Source: an uncultured Desulfotomaculum sp. (GTDB taxonomy: Bacteria; Bacillota; Desulfotomaculia; Desulfotomaculales; Desulfotomaculaceae). From it: 49,021 bases of DNA. A program made the position numbers and the translations under genes. The stretch is from positions 1-49,021 of the forward strand of contig CAMKDG010000010.1 in assembly GCA_946411205.1 (NCBI GenBank), given 5' to 3'. Of this stretch, positions 25,242 through 33,306 are shown one piece after another. The notes under the pieces are model-generated. The model saw only the letters and a list, made by a program, of their open reading frames with translations. It made no database searches and was not told where the DNA came from. Each line of letters begins with the position of its first letter. Within the stretch, counting starts at the first letter, position 1.

Positions 25242-25709
25242 TTGTTTAAGGAACTCCGTCGTAAGAAGAAGCTGATGTCCCAGGAGGATGCCAGTAAAAT
25301 TATCAAAGAGGCCGCATATGGGACCCTGGCCAGCGTTGGTGAGGATGGCTATCCCTATGCGGTACCGTTAAACTACGCTTATGAAAACGGCACGATTTAT
25401 TTCCATTCTGCGCCTGAAGGCCATAAAATTGAAAACATCAAACATAACCATAAAGTTAGCTTTTCGGTGGTAACCTATCAGCAAGTGTTACCCGAAAAGT
25501 TTGATACTGAATATGATAGTGTGATTGTTTTTGGCAAGGCCTTTGAGATTATCGATGAGCAGGAAAAGAAGCAGGCCCTTACCCTGCTAATAGAAAAATA
25601 TTCCGGGGATTATCTTGAACAGGGTGCTAGGTACATCGATAGGGCTGTAAAGGGAGTTGGGGTTTTTAAAATAGAAATTGAGCATATGGCGGGGAAATGT
25701 GGACGGTAA
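25242..25709 (+). CDS. PNPOx-like flavin-binding protein (NimA-related)
   Basis: A 155-residue split-barrel protein. AAYGTLASVGEDGYPYAVPLNYAYENGTIYFHSAPEGHKIENI is the FMN-binding core of the NimA/pyridoxamine-oxidase-like group. Members reduce nitroimidazoles or bind flavin or haem; the substrate here is unknown. TTG start with GGAGGAG upstream. The flanking hairpin and the riboswitch promoter on the other side suggest it is monocistronic. Confidence 0.82.
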   Translation: MFKELRRKKKLMSQEDASKIIKEAAYGTLASVGEDGYPYAVPLNYAYENGTIYFHSAPEGHKIENIKHNHKVSFSVVTYQQVLPEKFDTEYDSVIVFGKAFEIIDEQEKKQALTLLIEKYSGDYLEQGARYIDRAVKGVGVFKIEIEHMAGKCGR

Positions 25710-25725
25710 CCAGCGATAGTTATGC

Positions 25726-25754
25726 TTGTTTCTTCTTTGTTTAAAGTGTATACT
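25726..25754 (+). promoter_or_regulatory. Sigma-A promoter of the TPP-riboswitch/luxE-luxC operon
   Basis: TTGTTT, a 17-bp spacer and TATACT. Transcription should begin near 25761, just before the TPP aptamer. Confidence 0.75.
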
Positions 25755-25773
25755 TGAAAAAATGAATATTTTG

Positions 25774-25911
25774 TCCGGGAGCTTGTGGAAGCAAGCTGAG
25801 AGTACGACTAGGCCGTCGTAGACCGGTTGAACCTGTTGGGTAATGCCAGCGTAGGGAGTGGAGAGATTAGGAAGGCACTTTGCTTACGCAGAGTGTCTTT
25901 TATTTTTTTAG
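25774..25911 (+). ncRNA. TPP (THI-box) riboswitch with terminator
   Basis: The aptamer runs from about 25774 to 25865 and contains the conserved CTGAGA and GAACCTGTTGGGTAATGCC followed by AGCGTAGGGA, the core THI-box elements. The expression platform is an intrinsic terminator at 25872-25909 (AGGCACT / AGTGTCT stem, then TTTTATTTTTTT). TPP binding should cause premature termination, so the downstream luxE-luxC-ABC-SDR operon is expressed when thiamin pyrophosphate is low. It is nearly identical to the second riboswitch at 36362, including the loop of the terminator. Confidence 0.95.
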
Positions 25912-25932
25912 CTAAGAAAGGGTTGGACGAGT

Positions 25933-27018
25933 ATGCAACAGCAAGAAATAATCAATAGGATCCTGGCGTTTATCACAGATCAGGAGGAGTCCGCAGCGGC
26001 TTTTAACCAGTTGGCCCTACAACTATTTTCTTACCAATATAAAAATAACCTCCCTTACCAAAGCTTCTGCCTGCAAAAGGGCAAAACCCCGCGGACAGTT
26101 AAAGAATGGCAGGATATCCCTGCGGTAACCATTAACGCCTTTAAGGAAGTAACCTTAAGTTGCGCTGATCCCCGGCAGGCGGCAGGGGTTTTTATGACCA
26201 GTGGAACAACCCAGGGGGTTCAGGGGAAACACTACCATCCTAGCCTAGCGGTCTACGATCAATCCATGATCCATAATTTTAAACGGCATTTTATGAAGGA
26301 TACCGAAAAAATTCGTATGGGAATTCTTTTTCCTATGGTAGCAGAGATGCCGCATTCTTCGTTGGCTCATTACTTGGCACTGGCTGTTCAGGAATTTGGG
26401 ACACCGGAGAGCCATTATTTGGTTGATCGCCAAGGAGTCGAGATAGATCGGTTTATGATGGAACTGGCACAGGCGGAGCAGACCGGGGAACCCTATGGAT
26501 TATTGGGAGCATCCTTTAGCTTTGTACATCTGTTAGATGAATTGGCCAAAAGGGGCAAACAGTTTTCTTTACCCAAAGGGAGCAGAATTCTGGATACCGG
26601 TGGTTTTAAGAATCGCTCCCGAGAAATTGCCTTAGAGGAATTTTATGAGAGGCTCGAATTTTTCCTGGGAGTGCCCAGAAAATCCTGTATCAATATGTAT
26701 GGTATGACTGAGCTGAGCACCCAGTTTTACGATGACGGTAATGAAATGGTACCCTCTGTTAAGTACGGCCCTCACTGGAGCCGTACCAGGCTAGTCAATC
26801 CTTTAACCGGGGTGGAGGTTCCCCGGGGGGAGCAGGGCGTTTTGGTGCATTGTGATCTGGCCAATTTTAATTCCGTTACCACTATTCTCACGGAAGATCT
26901 GGGTGTGGAAGTGGCTGGCGGCTTCTTGTTATTGGGGAGAGCCCAAGGTGCCGCGGCGAAGGGGTGTTCCCTTGCGGTTGAAGAATTTATTGAGAGTGGA
27001 AGAGGTCGAGTTAAATGA
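25933..27018 (+). CDS. LuxE-like acyl-protein synthetase (thiamin-regulated)
   Basis: A 361-residue adenylate-forming enzyme of the LuxE family, which activates a carboxylate with ATP and holds it as a thioester for reduction by LuxC. Visible motifs are FMTSGTTQGVQGKHYH near residue 89 (the phosphate loop), MYGMTELSTQF near 256, and the tail GAAAKGCSLAVEEF with Cys345, the position expected for the acyl-carrying cysteine. No luxA or luxB is present. It is the first gene after the TPP riboswitch and overlaps luxC by 4 bp. I infer that its substrate is a carboxylic acid related to thiamin; a fatty acid remains the alternative. Confidence 0.88.
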   Translation: MQQQEIINRILAFITDQEESAAAFNQLALQLFSYQYKNNLPYQSFCLQKGKTPRTVKEWQDIPAVTINAFKEVTLSCADPRQAAGVFMTSGTTQGVQGKHYHPSLAVYDQSMIHNFKRHFMKDTEKIRMGILFPMVAEMPHSSLAHYLALAVQEFGTPESHYLVDRQGVEIDRFMMELAQAEQTGEPYGLLGASFSFVHLLDELAKRGKQFSLPKGSRILDTGGFKNRSREIALEEFYERLEFFLGVPRKSCINMYGMTELSTQFYDDGNEMVPSVKYGPHWSRTRLVNPLTGVEVPRGEQGVLVHCDLANFNSVTTILTEDLGVEVAGGFLLLGRAQGAAAKGCSLAVEEFIESGRGRVK

Positions 27019-28463
27019 AAGAACGGGCTGGCTATCTCCCCGGTATCAGCGAAGACGATGTGGCCTGGCAGACAATAACCTTTAACAGAAATGAAGAAGT
27101 ATTGGAAGTGGCAGTACCGGTTTTGGCCCAGGAGCAAATGCAACAGTTGGCGGAGCAAATCAAAAACAATAGCCGCCAAGTGCTAAAAACCCTGGCCATA
27201 GGCGAGATTGTGGAAATTCTGGACAAGGCCGTGGCAGTCTTCCTGGATCGGCATTCCCCCTATCGCCGGAAGGCAGAACAGCTTTTACCCATGGTAACCG
27301 GCTATGACCCGGAAGTGATCCGTCACGGTTTGACCTCTTTTTTAAAGACCTTTAGGAAACCCCAGTTACTGCGGTTTTTGGCAGAGGATTTGGGAAATAT
27401 CTCTCTTTTGGATGACTTTCAACCCAGAGCGAAAGGCGGCTTTGCCAAGGCCTTTGGCCCGGACCTAATTGTGCATGTCTGGGCGGGTAACGTTCCGGCC
27501 TTGCCGCTTTGGAGCTTGCTGGCCGGGATGCTGGTCAAGTCCGGCAATATTGGCAAGGTTGCCAGTGCCGAGCCCTTATTTGCCGGTTGGTTTGCTAACG
27601 TGCTGGCGGAGGTAGAGCCTCGTCTGGCCGGCTGCCTAGCCATTGTTTGGTGGAAAGGTGGCGATGCGGAACAGGAACAAAGCCTGTTGGGACAGGGCGA
27701 CGTGGTGGTGGGTTATGGCAGTAATACCTCCTTGACATCCCTGCGCAGCAGAATTCCTGTTACAACACGCTTTTTACCCTATGGGCATAAAATGAGTTTC
27801 GGTTTGGTCACCAAGGACAGTTTAGATGCACGCAAAGCTTGGCCAACAGCTCATGCTGCGGCCTTAGATGTGATTCGCTATGATCAACAGGGTTGCTATT
27901 CCCCGCATTTTTTCTATGTGCAGCGAGGCGGGGCTGTTTCACCCGGGGAGTTTGCTAAATACCTGGCCCATGAACTAGAGTGCTTTGCTCACAGGTACCC
28001 GCGCCGGGCCCTTTCCCTGGCAGAAATGTCAGACCAGGCAGCTTGGCGGCAGCAGGAAGAACTGACTCTTTTCAGCACGCCAACCAAGGAAATCTTAGGA
28101 GATGATGCCCGAGCGTGGACGGTTGTTTATGAAGAAGGGGCCCAGATTACCCCCAGTTGCCTCAATCGGACGGTCAAGGTTCTGGCAGTGGATCACTGGG
28201 AAGAAATCTTGCCTCAGCTTATCCCCTATCGCCCCTTGCTGCAAACCGTGGGCGTGGCCGCTGCCCCCCGGGAGCTCTGGCAAATTGCTGAATTACTCGG
28301 CAGCGCCGGTGTGACACGGATTACCTCCCTCGGGAGGATGACCTCTCCGGAAGCAGGTTGGCATCATGATGGACGTTTTAATTTGTTAGATCTGATTACT
28401 ATGGTGGATATTGAATCTGCGGCGGAAGAGTATGCCGAAAGATTGGCCCCTTATGTTGATTAA
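27015..28463 (+). CDS. LuxC-like acyl-CoA/acyl-enzyme reductase (thiamin-regulated)
   Basis: A 482-residue LuxC-family reductase, which takes an acyl group from CoA or LuxE onto a cysteine and reduces it with NADPH to an aldehyde. The fold is aldehyde-dehydrogenase-like: VHVWAGNVPALPLWSLLAGM near residue 155 (cofactor region), YGSNTSLTSLR near 235, and DQQGCYSPHFFYVQ with the nucleophile Cys294. ATGA overlap with the luxE-like gene implies coupled expression and probably a complex, as in the lux fatty-acid reductase. An aldehyde product could pass to the SDR at the end of the operon. Confidence 0.88.
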   Translation: MKERAGYLPGISEDDVAWQTITFNRNEEVLEVAVPVLAQEQMQQLAEQIKNNSRQVLKTLAIGEIVEILDKAVAVFLDRHSPYRRKAEQLLPMVTGYDPEVIRHGLTSFLKTFRKPQLLRFLAEDLGNISLLDDFQPRAKGGFAKAFGPDLIVHVWAGNVPALPLWSLLAGMLVKSGNIGKVASAEPLFAGWFANVLAEVEPRLAGCLAIVWWKGGDAEQEQSLLGQGDVVVGYGSNTSLTSLRSRIPVTTRFLPYGHKMSFGLVTKDSLDARKAWPTAHAAALDVIRYDQQGCYSPHFFYVQRGGAVSPGEFAKYLAHELECFAHRYPRRALSLAEMSDQAAWRQQEELTLFSTPTKEILGDDARAWTVVYEEGAQITPSCLNRTVKVLAVDHWEEILPQLIPYRPLLQTVGVAAAPRELWQIAELLGSAGVTRITSLGRMTSPEAGWHHDGRFNLLDLITMVDIESAAEEYAERLAPYVD

Positions 28464-28476
28464 AGGTGGTGAATGC

Positions 28477-29223
28477 TTGAGTTTTTTACAGCTAGACCGT
28501 GTTACCTACAGTTATCCCGGCCAAGAGGCCATGATTAAAGAGATTAGCTGGCAAGTTGCCCAAGGGGAATTTCATTGTCTACTGGGGAAAAGTGGCTGTG
28601 GCAAGACTACTTTACTAAAGTTGGCGGCCGGTCTCTTGCCAGTGGCCCAAGGAACGGTCTATTTGCAGGGGGAGGCGGTAACCAAGCCCTCGCCCCAGGC
28701 GGGCTTTGTTTTCCAAGCACCCACCCTTTTAGAGTGGAAGACCGTGCTGGACAACGTCCTTCTACCGATTTCTCTCAAGAGAACACCCACCTCAGAGGAC
28801 TCTCGTCGGGCGGAGGATTTATTAGGTCTAATGGGTTTGCCGGCCCATCTACGGCACTACCCCACAGAGTTGTCCGGTGGTCAGCAAAGTCGGGTGGCCA
28901 TTGCCAGGGCACTTATTGAAAAACCCGCCATGCTCTTTTTAGATGAACCCTTTGCCGCCTTGGATGCTATTACCAGAGAAGAGCTTCAGGACGACTTGCT
29001 GAAGCTTTGTCAGGCGCAAGGGATTACGGTTCTTTTTATTACCCATGATATTGCCGAAGCACTTTATTTAGCGGATCAGGTAGCCGTTATGGTGGAGGGG
29101 AGAATCACCTTTACGGCAAGGGTAGACCTTGCTAAACCACGTCATTACACCATGCGATATGGTACCTATTTGAATGAGCTTGGCCGAGAAGTGCGGCAGG
29201 CCATCAGTGGAGGTGCAGCATGA
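28477..29223 (+). CDS. ABC importer ATPase (SsuB/TauB/ThiZ type)
   Basis: A 248-residue nucleotide-binding subunit with Walker A GKSGCGKTT, the Q-loop (VFQAPTLLEW), signature LSGGQQSR, Walker B AMLFLDEP and the H-loop (FITHDIAEAL). It belongs to the nitrate/sulfonate/taurine group, which also includes ThiZ of thiamin-precursor importers. The TTG at 28477 is chosen because AAAGGTGG lies 7-8 bases upstream. Earlier in-frame starts would lie inside luxC. It overlaps the permease gene by 4 bp. Confidence 0.92.
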   Translation: MSFLQLDRVTYSYPGQEAMIKEISWQVAQGEFHCLLGKSGCGKTTLLKLAAGLLPVAQGTVYLQGEAVTKPSPQAGFVFQAPTLLEWKTVLDNVLLPISLKRTPTSEDSRRAEDLLGLMGLPAHLRHYPTELSGGQQSRVAIARALIEKPAMLFLDEPFAALDAITREELQDDLLKLCQAQGITVLFITHDIAEALYLADQVAVMVEGRITFTARVDLAKPRHYTMRYGTYLNELGREVRQAISGGAA

Positions 29224-29972
29224 AACGGCTGGCAGGGTACCCTCTTATCGTACTGCTGTTGTTACTGCTAACCTGGCAATATTTTGCTGCCACCATGTCC
29301 GAATTGGTGCTGCCCGCACCCTCGGTTGTTGCTCTCACCCTATGGGAAGGATTGCTCAGCGGTTACTTTGTACCGCATATCCTTCGTACGAGTGCCGAGG
29401 TTTTCTGGGGACTGGTGTTGGGATGTAGCCTGGGTTTTGTTTTTGGTATCTTGATGGGCGAAGTGGAATTTTTCAGAAGGCTTTTCTTACCATATCTCAT
29501 CGCCAGTCAAGCTGTTCCTAAACTGGCCTTAGCGCCTCTTTTTATTTTGTGGTTTGGCTTTGGCATGACCTCCAAAGTGGTCATCACAGCCTTAATCTGT
29601 TTTTTCCCCTTATTGGAAAATACAATCACAGCCGTGCAGTATACCGACCCCCAAAAGCTAGAGTTATTTCGTGTCTTAGGGGCCAGCCGCTGGCAAACCT
29701 TGTTTTGTTTAAAAATACCGGGTGGGCTGCCCAGTATTATGGCAGGATTTCGTGTAGCGGTGATCTTGGCTGTGGTTGGCGCGGTTGTTGGGGAATTTAT
29801 TGGTGGCAGTGAGGGATTAGGGGCGTTGATTATTGCTTCCCAGGGTATGATGGACACGCCGTTAATGTTTGCTGTCTTGATCTTGTTAACCATCTTAGGC
29901 ATGTTACTCTATCAAGGAGTTACATTCGTTGAAAAATGCATCTTACAACCATATATGAGGGGGAAACGTTAA
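29220..29972 (+). CDS. ABC importer permease (SsuC/ThiX type)
   Basis: A 250-residue membrane protein with about six predicted helices: LIVLLLLLLTWQYFA at the N-terminus, then the EAA loop region (LFRVLGASRWQTLFCLKIPGG) that contacts the ATPase. VGEFIGGSEGLGALI and MLLYQGVTFVEKCIL close the protein, as in SsuC/ThiX permeases. It overlaps the ATPase gene and the following binding-protein start (TAATG). Confidence 0.92.
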   Translation: MKRLAGYPLIVLLLLLLTWQYFAATMSELVLPAPSVVALTLWEGLLSGYFVPHILRTSAEVFWGLVLGCSLGFVFGILMGEVEFFRRLFLPYLIASQAVPKLALAPLFILWFGFGMTSKVVITALICFFPLLENTITAVQYTDPQKLELFRVLGASRWQTLFCLKIPGGLPSIMAGFRVAVILAVVGAVVGEFIGGSEGLGALIIASQGMMDTPLMFAVLILLTILGMLLYQGVTFVEKCILQPYMRGKR

Positions 29973-30991
29973 TGAAACGAAAGAGCGTAGGAATCGCTTT
30001 GTTACTGGCTATGGTGGTATTCTTAACAGCCTGTGGCACAAAGGAACAGCCGGAAAAAACAACGGCTAAAGCCCCAAAAGAACTGCAAAGTGTTCGGGTA
30101 GCCAGTTGGAGTCAACCCATTACTGAGCAAACTAATTTACTGGTTGATCAGGAAAAAGGCTTTTTTAAAGAAAAGGGATTACAGGTAACCTTTGTACCTG
30201 GGGCGGGTGGTGGCGATGCCATCAAAAATATCCTGACCGGTCAAGCTGATATCGCTTTCACCGATCCCGGTTCCTTATACTTTGCCTTGGATAAAGGAGA
30301 AAAGTTACGGGTTATCTATAATATTTATCCCCAAAACGTCTTTAATGTAGTTTCTTTGAAAGAAAACAAGATCACCCGGCCCGCAGACCTAAAGGGGAAA
30401 AAAATTGGGGTCTATAGCTTAGCCAGCGGCACGCGCCAAAACTTATTAGTACTTTTAAATCAGGTGGGTCTGTCCGAGCAAGATGTTACCATTGTTGAAA
30501 CGGGGCTTTTGAATTTTGCCCCGCTAATGCAAGGGCAGGTGGATGCCACCGCAGCCACCGACACTGGGCTTTCGATCGGTAAACAAAAGGGTCTCGGCGA
30601 AATTGATGTGATGGAGGTAAAGGACTACTTAAATATCCCCAGTGATGTGTTTGTGGTAACAGAAAAAACCTATCAGGAAAAGAAAGAGCTAATTAGAGAC
30701 TTTCTGGCAGGCTATCGCAATAGCAGTCAATGGATGCTGGAGAACCCAGAAGAAGCGGCGGCCTTGGCTGTAAAATATGCCATTGATGGTAAGGAGGCAG
30801 GACGTAACCTCGAAATCATCCAGTTAAGAAATGCAGCCAGTGTATCTCCTGCTACCGAGAAGGTGGGTTTAGGCGCTCTCGATGTGTCGATCTTGCAACA
30901 AGGGGCGGATACTTATAAAAACCTGGGCCTCATCAAGAACTCATTAGATATGAGCCAAGTGGTTACTCAAGATCTGAGTCCCACCAAGTAA
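29972..30991 (+). CDS. ABC importer lipoprotein, NMT1/ThiY-type solute-binding protein
   Basis: A 339-residue binding lipoprotein. The lipobox FLTACG anchors it outside the membrane. The NMT1/THI5-like fold is seen in LLVDQEKGFFKEKGLQVTFVPGAGG, QADIAFTDPGSLY, DLKGKKIGVYSLASGTRQN and FVVTEKTYQEKKELIRDFL. ThiY, which binds a formylated pyrimidine, is in this family, as are sulfonate and nitrate binders. Its place behind a TPP riboswitch and beside luxE/luxC suggests a thiamin fragment, possibly an acidic one. ATG at 29972 with GGGGG upstream. Confidence 0.88.
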   Translation: MKRKSVGIALLLAMVVFLTACGTKEQPEKTTAKAPKELQSVRVASWSQPITEQTNLLVDQEKGFFKEKGLQVTFVPGAGGGDAIKNILTGQADIAFTDPGSLYFALDKGEKLRVIYNIYPQNVFNVVSLKENKITRPADLKGKKIGVYSLASGTRQNLLVLLNQVGLSEQDVTIVETGLLNFAPLMQGQVDATAATDTGLSIGKQKGLGEIDVMEVKDYLNIPSDVFVVTEKTYQEKKELIRDFLAGYRNSSQWMLENPEEAAALAVKYAIDGKEAGRNLEIIQLRNAASVSPATEKVGLGALDVSILQQGADTYKNLGLIKNSLDMSQVVTQDLSPTK

Positions 30992-31004
30992 GGGAGGCCT
31001 AGTC

Positions 31005-31775
31005 ATGTTAAAATTTCAAGGGAAGGTCGTTTTGGTGACCGGCGCTAGCCGTGGTATTGGCGCTGCCATTGCCCGAGCCTTTGCTGCAGAGGGAGCCTTT
31101 GTAATTATTAATTATTTGCAAAACGAACTAGCCGCGGCAAGAACCGTCGCAGCCTGCCAAGAGCTAGGTGGCGATGCCTGGGCCATCAAAGGGGATGTGA
31201 TGTCAGAGGGCGCTGTTACGGAGATGATCCAACAGGTCTTGGTAGAAGTCGGTAAGATTGATGTCCTAGTCAATAATGCCTTTAAACCCTATGAATTCGA
31301 TCCTGAAAAGAGAAAACTGGCCTGGCAACTTACCTGGCAGGATTTTCAGGCGCAAATGGAGGGGGCCTTGCGTTCTACCCATGGCCTCTGCCAAGCGGTG
31401 CTGCCCCAGATGAAAAAACGAAACCAGGGAAGCATTGTCAACATCGTGAGCAATCTCGTGGCCAGACCCATTATCCCCTATCACGACTACACCACTGCCA
31501 AAGCAGCCGTGATTGGCTATAGCCGCAACTTAGCAGCTGAACTAGGGCCCTTCGGCATTCGAGTGAATTGTGTGGCGCCGGGGTTGGTTTATCCCACGGA
31601 GTCCAGCCGCCATACCAAGGAAGAAGTGAAAGAAATGATTATTGCCCAAACGCCTCTGCGTAAAATCGCTTCACCGGAAGATGTGGCCGGGCCGGTACTC
31701 TTTTTAGCTTCGGAGTGGAGTGGTTTTATGACCGGCCAAACCCTCTATGTAGACGGCGGTTTTATTATGAAATAA
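31005..31775 (+). CDS. Short-chain dehydrogenase/reductase, FabG-like
   Basis: A 256-residue classical SDR with the cofactor loop TGASRGIGAAIA, the LVNNAF stretch, VNIVSN containing the catalytic Ser region, YHDYTTAKAAV with the catalytic Tyr and Lys, and the C-terminal YVDGGFIM. It reversibly interconverts an alcohol and a carbonyl with NAD(P)H. It starts 13 bp after the binding-protein gene in the TPP-controlled operon. I infer reduction of the aldehyde made by the LuxC-like enzyme to the alcohol needed by ThiD or ThiM. Confidence 0.88.
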   Translation: MLKFQGKVVLVTGASRGIGAAIARAFAAEGAFVIINYLQNELAAARTVAACQELGGDAWAIKGDVMSEGAVTEMIQQVLVEVGKIDVLVNNAFKPYEFDPEKRKLAWQLTWQDFQAQMEGALRSTHGLCQAVLPQMKKRNQGSIVNIVSNLVARPIIPYHDYTTAKAAVIGYSRNLAAELGPFGIRVNCVAPGLVYPTESSRHTKEEVKEMIIAQTPLRKIASPEDVAGPVLFLASEWSGFMTGQTLYVDGGFIMK

Positions 31776-31809
31776 AGGGGTTGTGTATAAGGAACCGATG
31801 TTGCGAATT

Positions 31810-31841
31810 GGCCATTAGCTGGTAGCCTTTGGCCATTGGCT
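31810..31841 (+). repeat. Short direct repeat GGCCATTRGCT
   Basis: GGCCATTAGCT (31810-31820) and GGCCATTGGCT (31831-31841) are 21 bp apart in the spacer after the SDR gene. Such low-complexity spacers occur between many Clostridia genes. Confidence 0.5.
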
Positions 31842-31892
31842 TTGGTTCGTTTAAACTTGGTAATTTTGTTCTGTAACGTATAGGTTTCAGTA

Positions 31893-31920
31893 GGGGCGAC
31901 CTTTGGTCGTCCGTTGTTTT
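31893..31920 (+). terminator. Terminator-like hairpin after the thiamin-regulated operon
   Basis: GGGGCGACC-TTT-GGTCGTCC followed by GTTGTTTT. It resembles a GTAGGGGCGACC hairpin repeat found dispersed in many Firmicutes genomes. Confidence 0.6.
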
Positions 31921-31940
31921 GCTTAGGCCTATGGCAAAAG

Positions 31941-31986
31941 AAGGGAGTGCCGCTTACTACACAAAAAGTAGTTTACGCCACTCCCT
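31941..31986 (-). terminator. Terminator hairpin of rsgA
   Basis: A long stem (AAGGGAGTG...CACTCCCT with CTTACTAC/GTAGTTTA inner pairs). Read on the minus strand it ends in TTCTTTTG, just after the rsgA stop. Confidence 0.75.
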
Positions 31987-31994
31987 CTCTCCTA

Positions 31995-33074
31995 TTACCT
32001 ATGCTTATTCTTTTCTTTCATAAAGTTTCTTGCTTGCTTCATGCCGCCCATGCCGCTAAACATTCTGTTGAGCTTTTCCTGCTCAATCTGACGAGAGTTC
32101 AGTCCTTGATAGTTCATCTCGATTTGCAGTTTTTTTAAGCTCTCCAGACGTGCGGCAGAGAGGAGTCCTTTGCTAATAGCCTCCCTGACGGCACAGCCCG
32201 GCTCTTCTTGGTGGGTGCAATCGCTAAAGCGGCAGTGTTGCGCCAGTTCCTCGATGTCAGCAAAGGACTTCGCAAGATCAGCACTTTCTAGTTGCAACTC
32301 ACGCATACCCGGAGTGTCTATGACCACCCCACCCTTGGGTAGAACGATCAGTTGCCGGCGGGTGGTGGCATGCCGCCCCTTGTCAGCCCCATCAATTTCC
32401 CGGGTAGCCAGGAAATCCTGATCCAACAGGCGGTTGATCAAGGTGGATTTGCCCACTCCTGAAGAACCAATAAAAGCGATGGTTTTACCATGGCCGAGGT
32501 AGTTGCTAACTGCGGTATAGCCGTCATCCTTCATACTTGTGGTCACCAGGACATCCACACCGAGAGCAATGGCAGACACTTCGGCAAGCTTAGCGTCTAT
32601 ATCGGTACAGAGGTCTGCTTTTGTGAGTACCACCACAGGGGTAGCCATACTGTCCCAGGCGATAGATAGATATCTTTCCAACCGCCGGAGATTAAAGTTA
32701 TGATTGAGCGACATGCAGATAAAAACCGTATCAATGTTGGCTGCCACGATCTGGTTTTCCTGGGACGTGCCTGCGGCCTTCCGCTGGAAAACGCTTTTTC
32801 GGCGCAGGATGTGGTGCATGATAGCGTGACCGCCGCTGTCTTCCACACGGTCCACCATGACCCAGTCGCCCACGGCGGGATAGTCGGTACTGTCATTGGC
32901 CAGAAAAGCCAGCTTGCCTGAGACCTCTGCCGTTATCTCGCCATTTTCTGTAATTACCGTATATAAATCTCGATGCTGTATGGATACTCTGCCGAGGTGT
33001 AATCCTTCAAACATCGTAGCTTCTTGGGCAAAGCGGTCGGTTAGTCCAACATCATATAAATTTGTTTGAGTCAT
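31995..33074 (-). CDS. rsgA: Ribosome small-subunit-dependent GTPase RsgA
   Basis: A 359-residue circularly permuted GTPase that helps mature the 30S subunit. The OB-fold N-terminus is followed by NFNLRRLERYL, the G4 motif LTKAD before G1 (GSSGVGKST), G3 DTPGM, and a C-terminal zinc site CRFSDCTHQEEPGC. The order G4-G1-G3 is diagnostic of the family. ATG at 33074; the ribosome binding site GGGAGG is 11 bases upstream, rather far. A structured leader with a possible leader peptide precedes it (see 33075-33219). Confidence 0.95.
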   Translation of the reverse strand: MTQTNLYDVGLTDRFAQEATMFEGLHLGRVSIQHRDLYTVITENGEITAEVSGKLAFLANDSTDYPAVGDWVMVDRVEDSGGHAIMHHILRRKSVFQRKAAGTSQENQIVAANIDTVFICMSLNHNFNLRRLERYLSIAWDSMATPVVVLTKADLCTDIDAKLAEVSAIALGVDVLVTTSMKDDGYTAVSNYLGHGKTIAFIGSSGVGKSTLINRLLDQDFLATREIDGADKGRHATTRRQLIVLPKGGVVIDTPGMRELQLESADLAKSFADIEELAQHCRFSDCTHQEEPGCAVREAISKGLLSAARLESLKKLQIEMNYQGLNSRQIEQEKLNRMFSGMGGMKQARNFMKEKNKHR

Positions 33075-33219
33075 TGCTTATTTGTCCTCCCGTATTGATA
33101 ATGCTGAGCTTGGGGAGGGCAGAGGGTATTCCTACTCTGCAAGTACCTCCCCGCTTACTACCGACTGAGCTTGATATGTTTTGAACATAAAATTCAACTC
33201 CCTTCTTGCTCTTAGTATA
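33075..33219 (-). promoter_or_regulatory. Structured rsgA leader with possible anti-SD switch
   Basis: An extended -10 (TGA-TATACT) lies at 33214-33219 on the minus strand. The leader RNA can form a stem from GGGGAGG...GCAGAG and CTCTGC-CCTCCCC (33112-33152). The CCTCCC strand could instead pair with the ribosome binding site GGGAGG (33086-33091). The two pairings are mutually exclusive, as in a translational switch. Confidence 0.55.
33132..33188 (-). CDS. Possible 18-codon leader peptide upstream of rsgA
   Basis: ATG at 33188 with GGGAG nine bases upstream encodes MFKTYQAQSVVSGEVLAE and a TAG stop. The end of this small ORF covers the 5' arm of the leader hairpin, as is common for leader peptides in translational attenuation. 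No homology can be judged at this length. Confidence 0.35.
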   Translation of the reverse strand: MFKTYQAQSVVSGEVLAE

Positions 33220-33243
33220 TCATAGGATTAATTTCAACAGAAA

Positions 33244-33273
33244 TTGACGTGACTGGATGCTTGCTAGTATAGT
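33244..33273 (+). promoter_or_regulatory. Sigma-A promoter of the ybaK-like gene
   Basis: TTGACG, an 18-bp spacer and TATAGT, 34 bp before the ATG. It is divergent from the rsgA promoter, about 25 bp away. Confidence 0.65.
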
Positions 33274-33306
33274 ATTTAAAGAAGTTGAATGGAGGTTGAG
33301 GCAATT

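Noticed and set aside
25933-28463. LuxE/LuxC as part of bioluminescence
   Set aside because: No luxA, luxB or luxD is present, and the operon is under a TPP riboswitch with an ABC importer.
31776-31994. Small gene in the spacer between the SDR and rsgA
   Set aside because: The spacer holds two hairpins and short repeats; no ORF has a ribosome binding site or a recognisable motif.
33103-33172. Small mobile element flanked by the 9-bp direct repeat CTGAGCTTG
   Set aside because: The segment between the repeats is only about 60 bp and is explained better as the rsgA leader hairpin; no terminal inverted repeats are seen.
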